A stretch of 64,000 nt of DNA from JALYGJ01 sp036558545 (GCA_036558545.1 DATBFJ010000101.1:16473-80472); one strand, 5' to 3'. Positions 24,534 through 33,457 are shown, numbered from the stretch's first letter. Numbers and translations are program-made. Notes: generated from the sequence alone by a model not told the origin.

Positions 24534-25694
24534 TCAGCGCAGTCGCTGGATCTCTTGCGCGGCACCGATCAGGTCGTCCTCGTCGGGACCGCGCAGGACG
24601 TACGCGTGATCACCCATGGCTGCCGCAAACATGCGGTCCATGCGCGCCTCGAGAATGACGAGGTCACCGAAGCGGTCCATCACTTCGTGGTGACTCAGCG
24701 TGTAGGGCCGGTCATCGCGACGCATGACGTAGAGGCACGCGAACGGCCGTGTTATGACCGCCTCGAACTGGCCACGCACGACCACGTTGGCCCACTCCTG
24801 GTAGAAGTCGAAGTCGTTGGCGAAATTCATCATGTCGACCGACAGGCCTCCCGCTGGCCGCATGTTTATCTCGAGCGCAACCAGGCGGCCGTCGTTCAGC
24901 CGGAACATCTCGAAATGGAACGGCCTCTCGCGCACGTCGAAAGCACGCGCCATGGCGCGGCCCACGGTCCGCACGTCGTCCGCGATCTCACGCGGGATCC
25001 AGTAGTACAGGTCGACCTGGTCGTTGACCGACTCCATGACTCCGGCCGAGTAGATGAACGACGAGTCGAAGACGATCTCGCCTTGCCGGCCGGCGAGGCC
25101 GTCGTAGGTCACGATCTGGCCCTCGACGAACTCCTCGACGATGTAGTCGACATCCGGCTTGTCGTGCACGTAGCGCGGGATATCGGCATCGCTCCGGAGC
25201 TTGTACGTCTGGGCGGCACCGACTCCCACGTCGGGCTTGGCCACCACCGGGTAGCCAACCTCGTCGATCCACTGGCGCAATGACTTCTCGGTGCGGCACA
25301 CGCGGCCGCGCGCAACAGGGATGCCGGCCGCCAGGAATCGTCGCTTCATCAGCGACTTGCGCTTGACCGCGGCAATCGTTCGATCGTCGAGGCCCCGGAT
25401 GTTGAAGTCCGTGCGTAGCCGAGCCTCTGTCTCGAGCCAGTGCTCATTGAGCGAGTCGATCCGATCAATCAGGCCGCGCCTGCTGATGAAGTAGCCCATC
25501 GCCCGAACAAGCTGATCGTGATTGCCAAGATCATCGACCTGGTAGAAGTCGTCGAGCGCGTCACGCAGATCCGGCCGCAGCGTCTCTCTGGGTTGGTCGC
25601 AGATGCCCATCGTCGTCGCGCCCGCGTTGCGCAGGCCGACGACAAAGCGGAACCAGTTGGGCGGAAAGTGGGGCGACAGGAAGACGACGTTCAT
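24534..25694 (-). CDS. ATP-grasp carboxylate-amine ligase-like protein
   Basis: 386 residues. A Rossmann-like N-terminal domain (MNVVFLSPHFPPNW) is followed by ATP-grasp features: VVAKPDVGVGAAQT, YIVEEFVEGQIVTYDG and the metal-binding segment LVALEINMRPAGG. It should ligate a carboxylate to an amine or thiol with ATP, as in peptide-like or natural-product bond formation. It follows the FkbM methyltransferase with an ATGA overlap, so the two are co-translated. The substrate is unknown. Confidence 0.78.
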   Translation of the reverse strand: MNVVFLSPHFPPNWFRFVVGLRNAGATTMGICDQPRETLRPDLRDALDDFYQVDDLGNHDQLVRAMGYFISRRGLIDRIDSLNEHWLETEARLRTDFNIRGLDDRTIAAVKRKSLMKRRFLAAGIPVARGRVCRTEKSLRQWIDEVGYPVVAKPDVGVGAAQTYKLRSDADIPRYVHDKPDVDYIVEEFVEGQIVTYDGLAGRQGEIVFDSSFIYSAGVMESVNDQVDLYYWIPREIADDVRTVGRAMARAFDVRERPFHFEMFRLNDGRLVALEINMRPAGGLSVDMMNFANDFDFYQEWANVVVRGQFEAVITRPFACLYVMRRDDRPYTLSHHEVMDRFGDLVILEARMDRMFAAAMGDHAYVLRGPDEDDLIGAAQEIQRLR

Positions 25695-26677
25695 GTCCGT
25701 CCGGGCAGCATCAGCAAATCAGTCTCGATGGCACGACCGTCGGCGGCGAGCAGCCGCGCTGCCCATGCCGGTTGGAACCTGAGCCGGTTCGTGAGCGCGC
25801 ACCAGCCCAGGTCGACCATTACCTCGTAGCTATCCGCGAGCAGGTCGGCGAGCTCGTCGAGGTGCGCGCGATCGCCCATCGCGCTGGCGTACTCGATGAC
25901 GAGGGGCACCCCGGCGGCAAGCAGCAATCGCGCGCCCTGCAGTACCTCGAGCTCGTGGCCCTGAACATCGATCCAGGCAAGGCCCAGATCGTCCAGCGGA
26001 ATGTGCCCGCCGGCGACCTCGCCATCGAACGTCAGAGCCGGAACCTCGACACAGTCACCGTTTCCCGTCCGGTCGTCGACGATCCTGTTGTCGCCTGCGT
26101 TGTTGCTGCCCAGTTGAAGCGTGAGCGTGCCTGGTGAAGATGACAGAGCCGCGTTGATGGCATTGACCTTGTCGCCCAGGCCGTTGCGCTCGATGTTGCG
26201 CTGCAGGAGCTCGAAGCTGGTCGGGTCGGGCTCGTAGCCGATTGCGCTGCCGAAGCCGTGCTCGGAAACGGCCGGCAGCGAGTAGACGCCGAAGTTCGAG
26301 CCGATCTCGAGGAACGTCCTGCCGCGGTACGGCTGGCCATAGGCCTCGAGCGCGTCGTACACGACTCCGACCATCAGCGGATCCCAATCGCCCGAGGAGT
26401 ACACAGACCTCGCGATCGTTCCGTCCGAGGTAGAGACGAGAACGCGCAAGCCGGCCATGTCGACTTCGACCGTCGGCTGTCTGGCGCGCAGGTCGAAGAA
26501 CGCGGCCGTCTTGAGGCCGTAGCCGACGAGTGGACGGCGATGCCGGAACGACCGCTGGTTGCGCAGCCACGCGTACGCGATGCGCGCGCCTGCCTCGGCC
26601 ATTGGGTGAAGCCGAACGCGTGACCGCTGCTGGTCGTAGGCAATGCTCACGCGACGGGCGCTGGTTTTGTCACTCAA
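25691..26677 (-). CDS. FkbM-family methyltransferase
   Basis: 328 residues, TTG start at 26677. The SAM-binding motif FLEIGSNFGVYSL is followed by IGYEPDPTSFELLQRNIERN, given here as IGYEPDPTSF and LLQRNIERN. The catalytic-region motif WIDVQGHELEVLQGA is typical of FkbM-type O-methyltransferases, which act on sugars or polyketides. It overlaps the ATP-grasp gene by 4 bases and is divergent from a GT4 glycosyltransferase. Together these suggest modification of a glycan or small-molecule conjugate. Confidence 0.82.
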   Translation of the reverse strand: MSDKTSARRVSIAYDQQRSRVRLHPMAEAGARIAYAWLRNQRSFRHRRPLVGYGLKTAAFFDLRARQPTVEVDMAGLRVLVSTSDGTIARSVYSSGDWDPLMVGVVYDALEAYGQPYRGRTFLEIGSNFGVYSLPAVSEHGFGSAIGYEPDPTSFELLQRNIERNGLGDKVNAINAALSSSPGTLTLQLGSNNAGDNRIVDDRTGNGDCVEVPALTFDGEVAGGHIPLDDLGLAWIDVQGHELEVLQGARLLLAAGVPLVIEYASAMGDRAHLDELADLLADSYEVMVDLGWCALTNRLRFQPAWAARLLAADGRAIETDLLMLPGRT

Positions 26678-26734
26678 GGCGCGGCCGAGTCTACCCGGGC
26701 AATCTCAGCGTCCTGTGCTAATCAATAGGGAGAC

Positions 26735-27781
26735 ATGAGGATCGCACTCGTTGCCCCGCCGCTGCTGCCCGTGCCGCCCGTTCGCTATGGCGGTGTCGAG
26801 CGGATTGTCGGCGTGCTCGCCCAGGGTCTGGTCGAGCGTGGTCACGACGTCACCTTATTCGCACCGGGCGACTCGGGCTTCAACGGCAAGCTCGTCGCAA
26901 CGGTTCCTCAAGGCCTGTGGAACGACGGCTTCAAGCCAGATCCCGGCGAGCAATTCCTGCACTCCGCCGACGTCGTCCTCGCACGCGCGGACGCCTTCGA
27001 TGTGATCCACAACCACATGGATTACTACGGATTCGAGATGGCCGAGAAATCGCCGGTGCCCGTCATCAGCACGCTTCATGGGCGGACTGATGACGATCCG
27101 CTCGGTGGCGAGATCCGAGCCCATCCGAAGGTCGCCCTGATCGCGATCTCCGACTCTCAGCGCTCGTTCGTGCCGGAGGGAAACTGGATCGCGACGATCC
27201 ATCACGGCCTCGATTTCACGGGGGTCGAACCAGGTACAGGCGGCGGCGACTACCTCGCGTGGGTCGGCCGCCTCTCGCCGGACAAGGGCATCGCCGAGAC
27301 GGTCGATCTCGCGCGCCGCGCACGAATCAGGCTGCGCGTCGCGGCCAAGGTCCTCGATCCGCGAGAGCAGAGCATGTATGACAACGTCGTCGCCCCGGCA
27401 GCCGCCGAAGGCATTGTCGAGTTTCTCGGCGAGCTCGACGAGAAGGAACGCGACGCGCTGATGGGCGGCGCCCTGGCGACCGTCATGCTGAGCAATTGGC
27501 CGGAGCCATTCGGCCTGGTCGCCATCGAGTCGCTGGCGCTGGGTACGCCCCTTATCGCGCGTCGATCGGGCGCCTTGCCGGAGATCGTCACGAATGGCAT
27601 CGACGGTTTCGTCGTCGACGACGCGGCGCAGGGGGCTGAAGCTGTGGCTCACATCGCCGGGCTTGATCGGGCGCAAATCCGGCAGCGCGCGCTCGATCGG
27701 TTCTCAGCTGCGCGCATGCTCGACGACTACGAGGCCGTCTATCGACGCGCGGCGGAGTTCGCCGTTCACAGCGATCCCTAA
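26735..27781 (+). CDS. GT4-family glycosyltransferase
   Basis: 348 residues of GT-B fold. The N-terminal half holds MRIALVAPPLLPVPPVRYGG and VIHNHMDYYG. The C-terminal nucleotide-sugar site contains WVGRLSPDKG, FLGELDEKERDALMG and the EPFGLVAIESLA motif with its conserved Glu. It probably uses a UDP- or GDP-sugar. A Shine-Dalgarno AGGGAG and a possible -10 TGCTAATCA lie just upstream. It is divergent from FkbM, so a common polysaccharide or glycolipid role is plausible. Confidence 0.85.
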   Translation: MRIALVAPPLLPVPPVRYGGVERIVGVLAQGLVERGHDVTLFAPGDSGFNGKLVATVPQGLWNDGFKPDPGEQFLHSADVVLARADAFDVIHNHMDYYGFEMAEKSPVPVISTLHGRTDDDPLGGEIRAHPKVALIAISDSQRSFVPEGNWIATIHHGLDFTGVEPGTGGGDYLAWVGRLSPDKGIAETVDLARRARIRLRVAAKVLDPREQSMYDNVVAPAAAEGIVEFLGELDEKERDALMGGALATVMLSNWPEPFGLVAIESLALGTPLIARRSGALPEIVTNGIDGFVVDDAAQGAEAVAHIAGLDRAQIRQRALDRFSAARMLDDYEAVYRRAAEFAVHSDP

Positions 27782-27848
27782 GACTGCAGATGTAAGTTAG
27801 ATATCACTCGTGCGCCGTGGGCGCACAGCTGGAGGCTTTGTAAGTCCG

Positions 27849-28661
27849 GTGGGTTTCCTGCCCTACGTTCTCCTCGTGATGGTCCCTGGCCTCGTGCTGT
27901 CGGTCTGGGCCGCGCACCGCGTCAAGACGACATTTGCGAAGTGGGACAAGGTCGATTCGGGCATCTCGATGAACGCGTTCGACTTTGCGCGCTACCTGCT
28001 CAACGGGCAGGGACTCAACCAGGTGACCGTCGAGCCGACGCCGGGAAGCCTGACCGACCACTACGACCCTCGCACGCGCACGCTTCGCATCTCGACCGGC
28101 GTGGCACACACGGCTGGTCGCCAATCGAGCCCCCTCGGCGGGCCGCTGGGCGGCGGCATGGGCCGCGGGATGGGCATGCCAATGGGCCGCGGCTATGCCT
28201 ACGGCGTGTCGACCACAGCTGGCGACCAACCGCTCAACGGCCGCTTGTCCGTCGCCCAGGTCGCGGTCATCGCTCACGAGGTGGGTCACGCTCAGCAGCA
28301 CGCAACGCATGACCCGCTCATGTCCTTGCGCCAGCTTGTAGTCCCTGTCGCGCAGATCGGCTCCACGCTCGCGCCGTGGCTGGTGATCATCGGTGTCTTC
28401 ATGCGCATCACCAACCTGGCCGTCCTGGGCCTCGTCTTCTTCGCGGCCGCGGTCGCGTTTACGTTCATCACACTGCCCGTCGAATTCGGTGCGAGCAGGC
28501 GCGCGTTGGCGTTCGTTGGGCCGCTTGGGCTGACCGGCGAGCGTGGCGATGGCGCACGTGCCGTACTCAGTGCCGCGGGCTGGACATATGTCGCAGCCGC
28601 CCTCACGGCACTGCTGACGTTCCTGTACTACCTGACCCTCGTCACGGGCTCTCGCCGCTAG
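27849..28661 (+). CDS. YugP-like zinc metallopeptidase
   Basis: 270 residues from GTG 27849; an in-frame GTG at 27810 is an alternative. The N-terminus GFLPYVLLVMVPGLVLSVWA matches the family start and follows GGAGG. Zinc motif HEVGHAQQH is at about 143-151, and further membrane helices flank it (about 160-200 and 240-265). Residues of about 95-120 form an inserted Gly/Met-rich stretch (GGGMGRGMGMPMGRG) not common in the family. The physiological substrate of YugP proteins is unknown. Confidence 0.83.
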   Translation: MGFLPYVLLVMVPGLVLSVWAAHRVKTTFAKWDKVDSGISMNAFDFARYLLNGQGLNQVTVEPTPGSLTDHYDPRTRTLRISTGVAHTAGRQSSPLGGPLGGGMGRGMGMPMGRGYAYGVSTTAGDQPLNGRLSVAQVAVIAHEVGHAQQHATHDPLMSLRQLVVPVAQIGSTLAPWLVIIGVFMRITNLAVLGLVFFAAAVAFTFITLPVEFGASRRALAFVGPLGLTGERGDGARAVLSAAGWTYVAAALTALLTFLYYLTLVTGSRR

Positions 28662-28669
28662 ATCACAAA

Positions 28670-28703
28670 GGGGCCGGGCCGCCCAGTCGGGCGGCCCGGC
28701 CCC
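28670..28703. terminator. Strong bidirectional hairpin
   Basis: GGGGCCGGGCCGCCC and its perfect 15-bp complement are separated by a 4-nt loop (AGTC). They sit between the convergent YugP and CsbD genes. No long T-run follows on either side. Confidence 0.75.
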
Positions 28704-28722
28704 AGTACTTCCGGAGACTGAA

Positions 28723-28923
28723 CTAGCGGTCGCGGTTCCAGTCGTCGGCAGCCTTGTCCACGCCTTCGCGAACGTCACCGACGCCCTCGCGAACCTGGCC
28801 TTTGGCCTGATCGATCTGGCCCTCGCGCTGCATGCGGTCGTTGCCGATCGCGTCGCCGATGTTCTCCTTGAGCGAGCCCTCGGCCTGCTCGAGCTTGCCC
28901 TGGTTCTGCTGCTCGTTGCCCAT
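28723..28923 (-). CDS. CsbD-family stress-response protein
   Basis: 66 residues from the second ATG (28923), which sits about 5 nt after GGGAGG; the first ATG is only 2 nt from it. QNQGKLEQAEGSLKENIGDA and QREGQIDQAKGQVREGVGD are tandem CsbD-like amphipathic repeats. CsbD proteins are small, highly charged and often sigma-B or stress induced. The molecular function is unknown. Confidence 0.88.
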   Translation of the reverse strand: MGNEQQNQGKLEQAEGSLKENIGDAIGNDRMQREGQIDQAKGQVREGVGDVREGVDKAADDWNRDR

Positions 28924-29130
28924 CATTTCCTCCCAAATCGCAGCGTTTCAGCCAGTCTTTCGGTGACTGTTACGCCAAATAACTCGGCGATAGTGGGGCC
29001 ACCTCCGACACATTCGCGCGTATCGCGTCCCGGGCAGTTGCTTGCAGTCGTCTCGCCAATCGGCTCACGCTGGGATTCGGCTGTGCGCGAGTAGAATCGC
29101 GGTTGACTCACTTCGTTACCTGAGAGGGAC

Positions 29131-29658
29131 GTGGACTCCTACGACCTGCAGGGCGGCGCCCGAACCAAGAGCGCTTCAGACACCACCGCGGCTATCGGCC
29201 GCCTCGATCTGCGGACGCAGAAAGCGCGTGCTCTGGCCCGGCCTGACCCGGCAACCGTTACGCCGCAAACAAGCCTGGGTGAGGCGCTTGCACAAATGCG
29301 CGCCCACGGTGGCGACGCCATCCTGATCAAGGACAAGGGTCGTCTGGCGGGCATCTTGACGGAGCGCGACGTGCTGACACGAGTACTCGGTTCTGGCGTC
29401 GACGAAACTCAGCCTGTCTCCGCGGTGATGACGGCGAATCCTCGCACCCTATCGGCTGATTCGTCCTTGTTTGAAGCGTTGCAGGCGATGGAGAGCGGCC
29501 ATTACCGCAACGTGCCACTGACGGAGCCGGACGGTACGGTCGTTGGCCTGCTCCGGCAGCAGGATCTGATCGAGTTCATAGCGGAAGCCTTTCCGCAGGA
29601 AATCCTTAACCTACCGCCACGGCCGCATCAGTTGATGGAACAACCGGAAGGGGCTTGA
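29131..29658 (+). CDS. CBS-pair protein upstream of korAB
   Basis: 175 residues, GTG start preceded by GAGAGGGAC. Two CBS motifs (residues of about 45-100 and 105-165): ILIKDKGRLAGILTERDVL and NVPLTEPDGTVVGLLRQQDL. A polar N-terminal region of about 40 residues carries no other domain. CBS pairs bind AMP, ATP or SAM. The gene ends 7 bp before korA, so it is likely in the same operon. A second, related CBS protein follows korB. A TAGAAT -10-like box lies about 35 bp upstream. Confidence 0.82.
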   Translation: MDSYDLQGGARTKSASDTTAAIGRLDLRTQKARALARPDPATVTPQTSLGEALAQMRAHGGDAILIKDKGRLAGILTERDVLTRVLGSGVDETQPVSAVMTANPRTLSADSSLFEALQAMESGHYRNVPLTEPDGTVVGLLRQQDLIEFIAEAFPQEILNLPPRPHQLMEQPEGA

Positions 29659-29665
29659 CCGCCAC

Positions 29666-31525
29666 GTGACCACACAGATCGCAGCACAGAAGGAAGTCAG
29701 CGAGAGGGAGCTCGAGCGGGTAACGATCCGCTTCGCCGGAGACTCCGGCGACGGCATGCAGCTGACGGGTACCCAGTTCACGCGCACGGCAGCCGTGTTC
29801 GGCAACGACGTCTCGACTTTGCCGGACTACCCGGCAGAGATTCGTGCGCCTGCCGGCTCACTGCCGGGCGTGAGTGGCTTCCAGATCAGCTTCTCGTCGG
29901 CAGATATCTACACACCCGGCGATGCGCCTGACGTTCTTGTCGCGATGAACCCGGCGGCGCTCAAGACAAATATCGGCGACCTCCCGGCGGGCGGAGCATT
30001 GATCGTCAACAGCGACGCGTTCGTCGCCAACAACCTCAAGAAGGCAGGCTTCGAGAACAACCCGCTGTCAGACGGGTCGCTCAAGCAGTACACGGTCTTC
30101 GAGGTACCGATCAGCACGCTCAACACGCGCGCACTCGAAGGCCTGGACATGACCAGCAAGCAGGTCGACCTGACGAAGAACTTCTTCGCCCTCGGACTCA
30201 TGTTCTGGCTTTACGAGCGCAGCATGGAGCCGACACTGCGCTGGATCGAATCGCGCTTCGGTGCGAAGCCGATCATCGCGGAGGCGAACACCCGGGCGCT
30301 CAAGGCGGGCTACGCCTTCGGCGAAACGACCGAGATGTTCCACACGACGTACAGGGTGGCACCGGCCAAGCTTCAGCCCGGGACGTACCGCAACATCACC
30401 GGTAACGAGGCGACCGCCCTTGGTTTCGTGACGGCCGCCGCGCTGGCAAAGCGCGAACTCGTATATGGCTCCTACCCGATCACACCGGCCAGCGACATCC
30501 TTCACCAGCTTGCCAGCTACAAGAACTTCGGCGTCAAGACGTTCCAGGCAGAGGACGAGATCGCCGCGATCGGCTCCGCCATCGGCGCCTCCTACGGCGG
30601 TGCACTCGGCCTGACGGCCAGCTCCGGCCCCGGGATCGCGCTCAAGAGCGAGGCAATGAACCTGGCCGTCATGGTCGAGCTGCCGCTCGTGGTCATCGAC
30701 GTTCAGCGTGCTGGGCCGTCGACCGGCATGCCGACCAAGACGGAGCAGACGGACCTGCTGATGGGCATGTTCGGCCGCAACGGTGAGTCTGCCGTGCCAA
30801 TCGTCGCGCCGGCCACGCCGGCCGAGTGCTTCGACTACGCGATCGAAGCGGTCCGTCTTGCGCTCAAGTACATGACGCCCGTCCTGTATCTGTCGGACGG
30901 CTTCCTGGCCAACGGGGCGGAGCCCTGGAAGATCCCGGACCTGGCTGACATGCCTGACATCGCGATCGCCAACCACACCGACCGCGCGACTTTCCAGCCC
31001 TATACGCGCGACCCCGAGACGCTGTCGCGTCCGTGGGCCGTCCCGGGCACGCCGGGTCTCGAGCACCGCATTGGTGGTCTCGAGAAGGCCGACATCACGG
31101 GCAACGTCAGCTATGACCCGGAGAACCACCATCGCATGACCGTCCTGCGGCGCCAGAAGATCGAAGGCATTGCCGACGACATTCCGCCACTCGAGGTCCA
31201 GGGCCCAACCAACGGCGATCTGCTGATCCTTGGCTGGGGCTCGACATATGGTGCGATTCGGAGCGCCGTAGAGCGCCTGCAGGCCGAAGGCTGGAGCGTT
31301 GCGCACGCGCACCTGCGACATATGAACCCATTTCCGTTGAACACTGAGACGGTGCTGCGCAGTTACAAGCACGTCCTCGTCCCGGAGGTAAACCTGGGTC
31401 AGCTGTCGATGTTGCTGCGTGCCAAATTCCTGATCGATGTCGTCGGACTCAACCGGGTCCGGGGCAAGCCATTCCGAATCATCGAGATCAAGCAGGCGGC
31501 CGAAGAGCTGCTCGGCGAGAAGTAA
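29666..31525 (+). CDS. korA: 2-oxoacid:ferredoxin oxidoreductase, fused gamma-alpha subunit
   Basis: 619 residues, GTG start. Residues of about 17-200 form the gamma domain (IRFAGDSGDGMQLTG, YPAEIRAPAG) and about 220-480 the pyrimidine-binding alpha domain (YPITPASDILHQLA, EDEIAAIGSAIGASYGG, SSGPGIALKSEAMNLAV). The C-terminal transketolase-like part contains LLILGWGSTYGAI. This is the two-subunit KorAB architecture, converting 2-oxoglutarate (or another 2-oxoacid) plus CoA and oxidised ferredoxin to acyl-CoA and CO2. It is 5 bp from korB. Substrate preference is not provable from sequence. Confidence 0.92.
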   Translation: MTTQIAAQKEVSERELERVTIRFAGDSGDGMQLTGTQFTRTAAVFGNDVSTLPDYPAEIRAPAGSLPGVSGFQISFSSADIYTPGDAPDVLVAMNPAALKTNIGDLPAGGALIVNSDAFVANNLKKAGFENNPLSDGSLKQYTVFEVPISTLNTRALEGLDMTSKQVDLTKNFFALGLMFWLYERSMEPTLRWIESRFGAKPIIAEANTRALKAGYAFGETTEMFHTTYRVAPAKLQPGTYRNITGNEATALGFVTAAALAKRELVYGSYPITPASDILHQLASYKNFGVKTFQAEDEIAAIGSAIGASYGGALGLTASSGPGIALKSEAMNLAVMVELPLVVIDVQRAGPSTGMPTKTEQTDLLMGMFGRNGESAVPIVAPATPAECFDYAIEAVRLALKYMTPVLYLSDGFLANGAEPWKIPDLADMPDIAIANHTDRATFQPYTRDPETLSRPWAVPGTPGLEHRIGGLEKADITGNVSYDPENHHRMTVLRRQKIEGIADDIPPLEVQGPTNGDLLILGWGSTYGAIRSAVERLQAEGWSVAHAHLRHMNPFPLNTETVLRSYKHVLVPEVNLGQLSMLLRAKFLIDVVGLNRVRGKPFRIIEIKQAAEELLGEK

Positions 31526-31530
31526 AGGCG

Positions 31531-32601
31531 ATGGAAGAGCACACGACGACCACGACTAACGGCCACGGCCTCAGCCAGCAGAACCTGCAGATGCTGGAGC
31601 TGACGCGCAAGGACTTCGTCAGCGACCAGGAAGTGCGTTGGTGCCCCGGCTGCGGCGACTACTCGATCCTCGCCCAGACGCAGAAGACGATGCCCGACTT
31701 TGGCGTGCCCAAGGAGAACATCGTGTTCGTCTCGGGCATCGGCTGCTCGGGCCGGTTGCCGTACTACATGAACACCTATGGCTTCCACTCCATCCATGGT
31801 CGAGCCCCAACCCTGGCAACCGGCCTCAAGCTGGCCAACCCCGGCCTGATGGTGTGGGTCATCACCGGCGACGGTGACGCTCTGTCAATTGGCGGCAACC
31901 ACATCCTTCACTCGATGCGGCGCAACGTCGACATCAAGGTCGTGATGTTCAACAACCGAATTTACGGGTTGACCAAGGGGCAGGCGTCGCCGACTTCGGA
32001 GCTCGGAAAGAAGACCAAGTCCTCTCCGCTGGGAACGGTCGACTATCCGGTTCAGCCGCTCTCGATTGCGCTCGCCGCGGAGGCAAGCTTTGTTGCTCGT
32101 TCGGTCGACACGCACACTGAGCATCTGCAGGAGACGCTCAACCGGGCCGGCTACCACCATGGCTCGGTGTTTGTCGAGGTGCTCCAGAACTGCAACATCT
32201 TCAACGACGGCGCATACCGCGACTTCACCGAGCGCGACGTGCGAGACGATCGAATGCTCGTCCTCGAGCACGGCAAGCCAATGATCTTCGGCAAAGATCG
32301 CGACAAGGGCATTCGGCTCAATGGCATGCGCCCTGAAATCGTCACCGTGGGCGAGAACGGCGTGACCGAGGCCGACCTGCTCGTACACGACGAGACCGCC
32401 CAGGACCCGTATCTCGCCTACATGCTCTCGCGCATGTGGTGGCCGGATTTCCCGGTGCCTGTCGGCGTGCTGCGTCGCGTCGAGCGGCCGACACACGACC
32501 AGCTCGTCGTCGGCCAGATCGAAGATGCCACCACCCGCCAGGGAGCGGGCGACCTGAACAAGCTGCTGCGCAGCGGAGAGACCTGGACCGTCCAGGGTTA
32601 G
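31531..32601 (+). CDS. korB: 2-oxoacid:ferredoxin oxidoreductase, beta subunit
   Basis: 356 residues. The thiamine-diphosphate site is GDGDALSIGGNHILHSMRRN (residues of about 113-132), followed by NNRIYGLTKGQASPTS. The 4Fe-4S ligands are the pair in WCPGCGDYS, with further Cys in GIGCSGRLPYY and QNCNIFND. HGRAPTLATGLKLA is also conserved. It pairs with KorA. The 7Fe ferredoxin at 13 kb is a candidate acceptor. Confidence 0.93.
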   Translation: MEEHTTTTTNGHGLSQQNLQMLELTRKDFVSDQEVRWCPGCGDYSILAQTQKTMPDFGVPKENIVFVSGIGCSGRLPYYMNTYGFHSIHGRAPTLATGLKLANPGLMVWVITGDGDALSIGGNHILHSMRRNVDIKVVMFNNRIYGLTKGQASPTSELGKKTKSSPLGTVDYPVQPLSIALAAEASFVARSVDTHTEHLQETLNRAGYHHGSVFVEVLQNCNIFNDGAYRDFTERDVRDDRMLVLEHGKPMIFGKDRDKGIRLNGMRPEIVTVGENGVTEADLLVHDETAQDPYLAYMLSRMWWPDFPVPVGVLRRVERPTHDQLVVGQIEDATTRQGAGDLNKLLRSGETWTVQG

Positions 32602-32614
32602 AAGAGGCAAGGCC

Positions 32615-33115
32615 GTGATCTGTCCGCAGTGCGGCTTCGAGAACATCCAGGGCGTCGACGAGTGTGAGAACTGCGGCTTCGACCTGATGTCGGTCGACAT
32701 TCCCGCCCCGAGCAGCGAGTTCGAGGCGGAAATGGTCGTCATCCCACTCGCCGATCTGCGCCATCACAAGCCACTGACGATTGCGCCCGGCGCGTCTGCG
32801 GCTGAGGCGGTCGCTCAGATGCAGCAGGCGGGCGCGGGCTGCCTGATCGTCGAGGAAGGGGGACTGGTGCGCGGCATCCTGTCCGAGCGCGACCTGGTCA
32901 TGAAGCTGGATCACGCGACGCTTGACGGACTGACCGTGGCTGATCTCATGACCGCGGATCCGGTCGTCCTCAGGCCCGACGACAGCATCGCGGTCGCGAT
33001 CAACAAGATGGCGGTGGGTGGTTTCCGCCACATCCCGCTGGTCGTCGACGGGCGGGCCACCGGCATCGTGTCAGCACGCGACGTCTTCAGGCACGTCCTC
33101 GCCCAGGTGCGCTAG
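32615..33115 (+). CDS. Zinc-ribbon CBS-pair protein downstream of korAB
   Basis: 166 residues, GTG start 13 bp after korB. Residues 1-25 form a zinc ribbon (CPQCGFENIQ, then CENCGFDL). Residues of about 45-165 form two CBS motifs (LIVEEGGLVRGILSERDLVM and IPLVVDGRATGIVSARDVF). The second repeat (FRHIPLV) is similar to the CBS protein upstream of korA, which suggests duplication. A CBS protein on each side of a ferredoxin oxidoreductase points to nucleotide-dependent control, but that is inference. Confidence 0.83.
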   Translation: MICPQCGFENIQGVDECENCGFDLMSVDIPAPSSEFEAEMVVIPLADLRHHKPLTIAPGASAAEAVAQMQQAGAGCLIVEEGGLVRGILSERDLVMKLDHATLDGLTVADLMTADPVVLRPDDSIAVAINKMAVGGFRHIPLVVDGRATGIVSARDVFRHVLAQVR

Positions 33116-33381
33116 GCCTGCTGGTTCCGCCGCTCCTCGGCGCGCAACGAAAGACCCGAAGGAACCTCGGACTTCGGCTGAGCGGGGCGAAAGGACGAGC
33201 CTCTCGCCGTCCGCAAGAAGACGAGCTCCTTGCGTGGTCCCTGGAACAAGTTCCTGGAACCTCCGGCTCTGCCGGACCGATCCCTACCGGTGAAGCAAGC
33301 TCCTCCGATCGAGTTCGGTTTTCCGTGGCCCCTTCGGGCTGAGACGAAGATTAGGGACGGTTCGGGACACGCACAACAGAG

Positions 33382-33457
33382 TCATCCACGAGTTTTCGAA
33401 AAGTTCTCGCGGCTTATCCACGAAGCGTGATGTGGCTGGGGATAAGCCTGTGGACGA
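33382..33457. repeat. Cluster of DnaA-box-like 9-mers
   Basis: TTATCCACG (33414-33422) and, on the minus strand, TTATCCCCA (33437-33445) each differ by one base from TTATCCACA. TCATCCACG (33382-33390) and minus-strand TCGTCCACA (about 33448-33456) differ by two. The two best boxes lie in a perfect inverted repeat, GGCTTATCC (33411-33419) and GGATAAGCC (33440-33448). Confidence 0.45.

Noticed and set aside
30068..31372. 434-codon frame opposite korA
   Set aside because: Antisense to a strongly conserved KorA. The composition is rich in Arg/Asp/Val as expected from codon mirroring.
33382..33457. Chromosomal origin (oriC)
   Set aside because: The boxes are few and imperfect, and dnaA, dnaN, gyrB or parAB are not in the window, so only a DnaA-like cluster is claimed.
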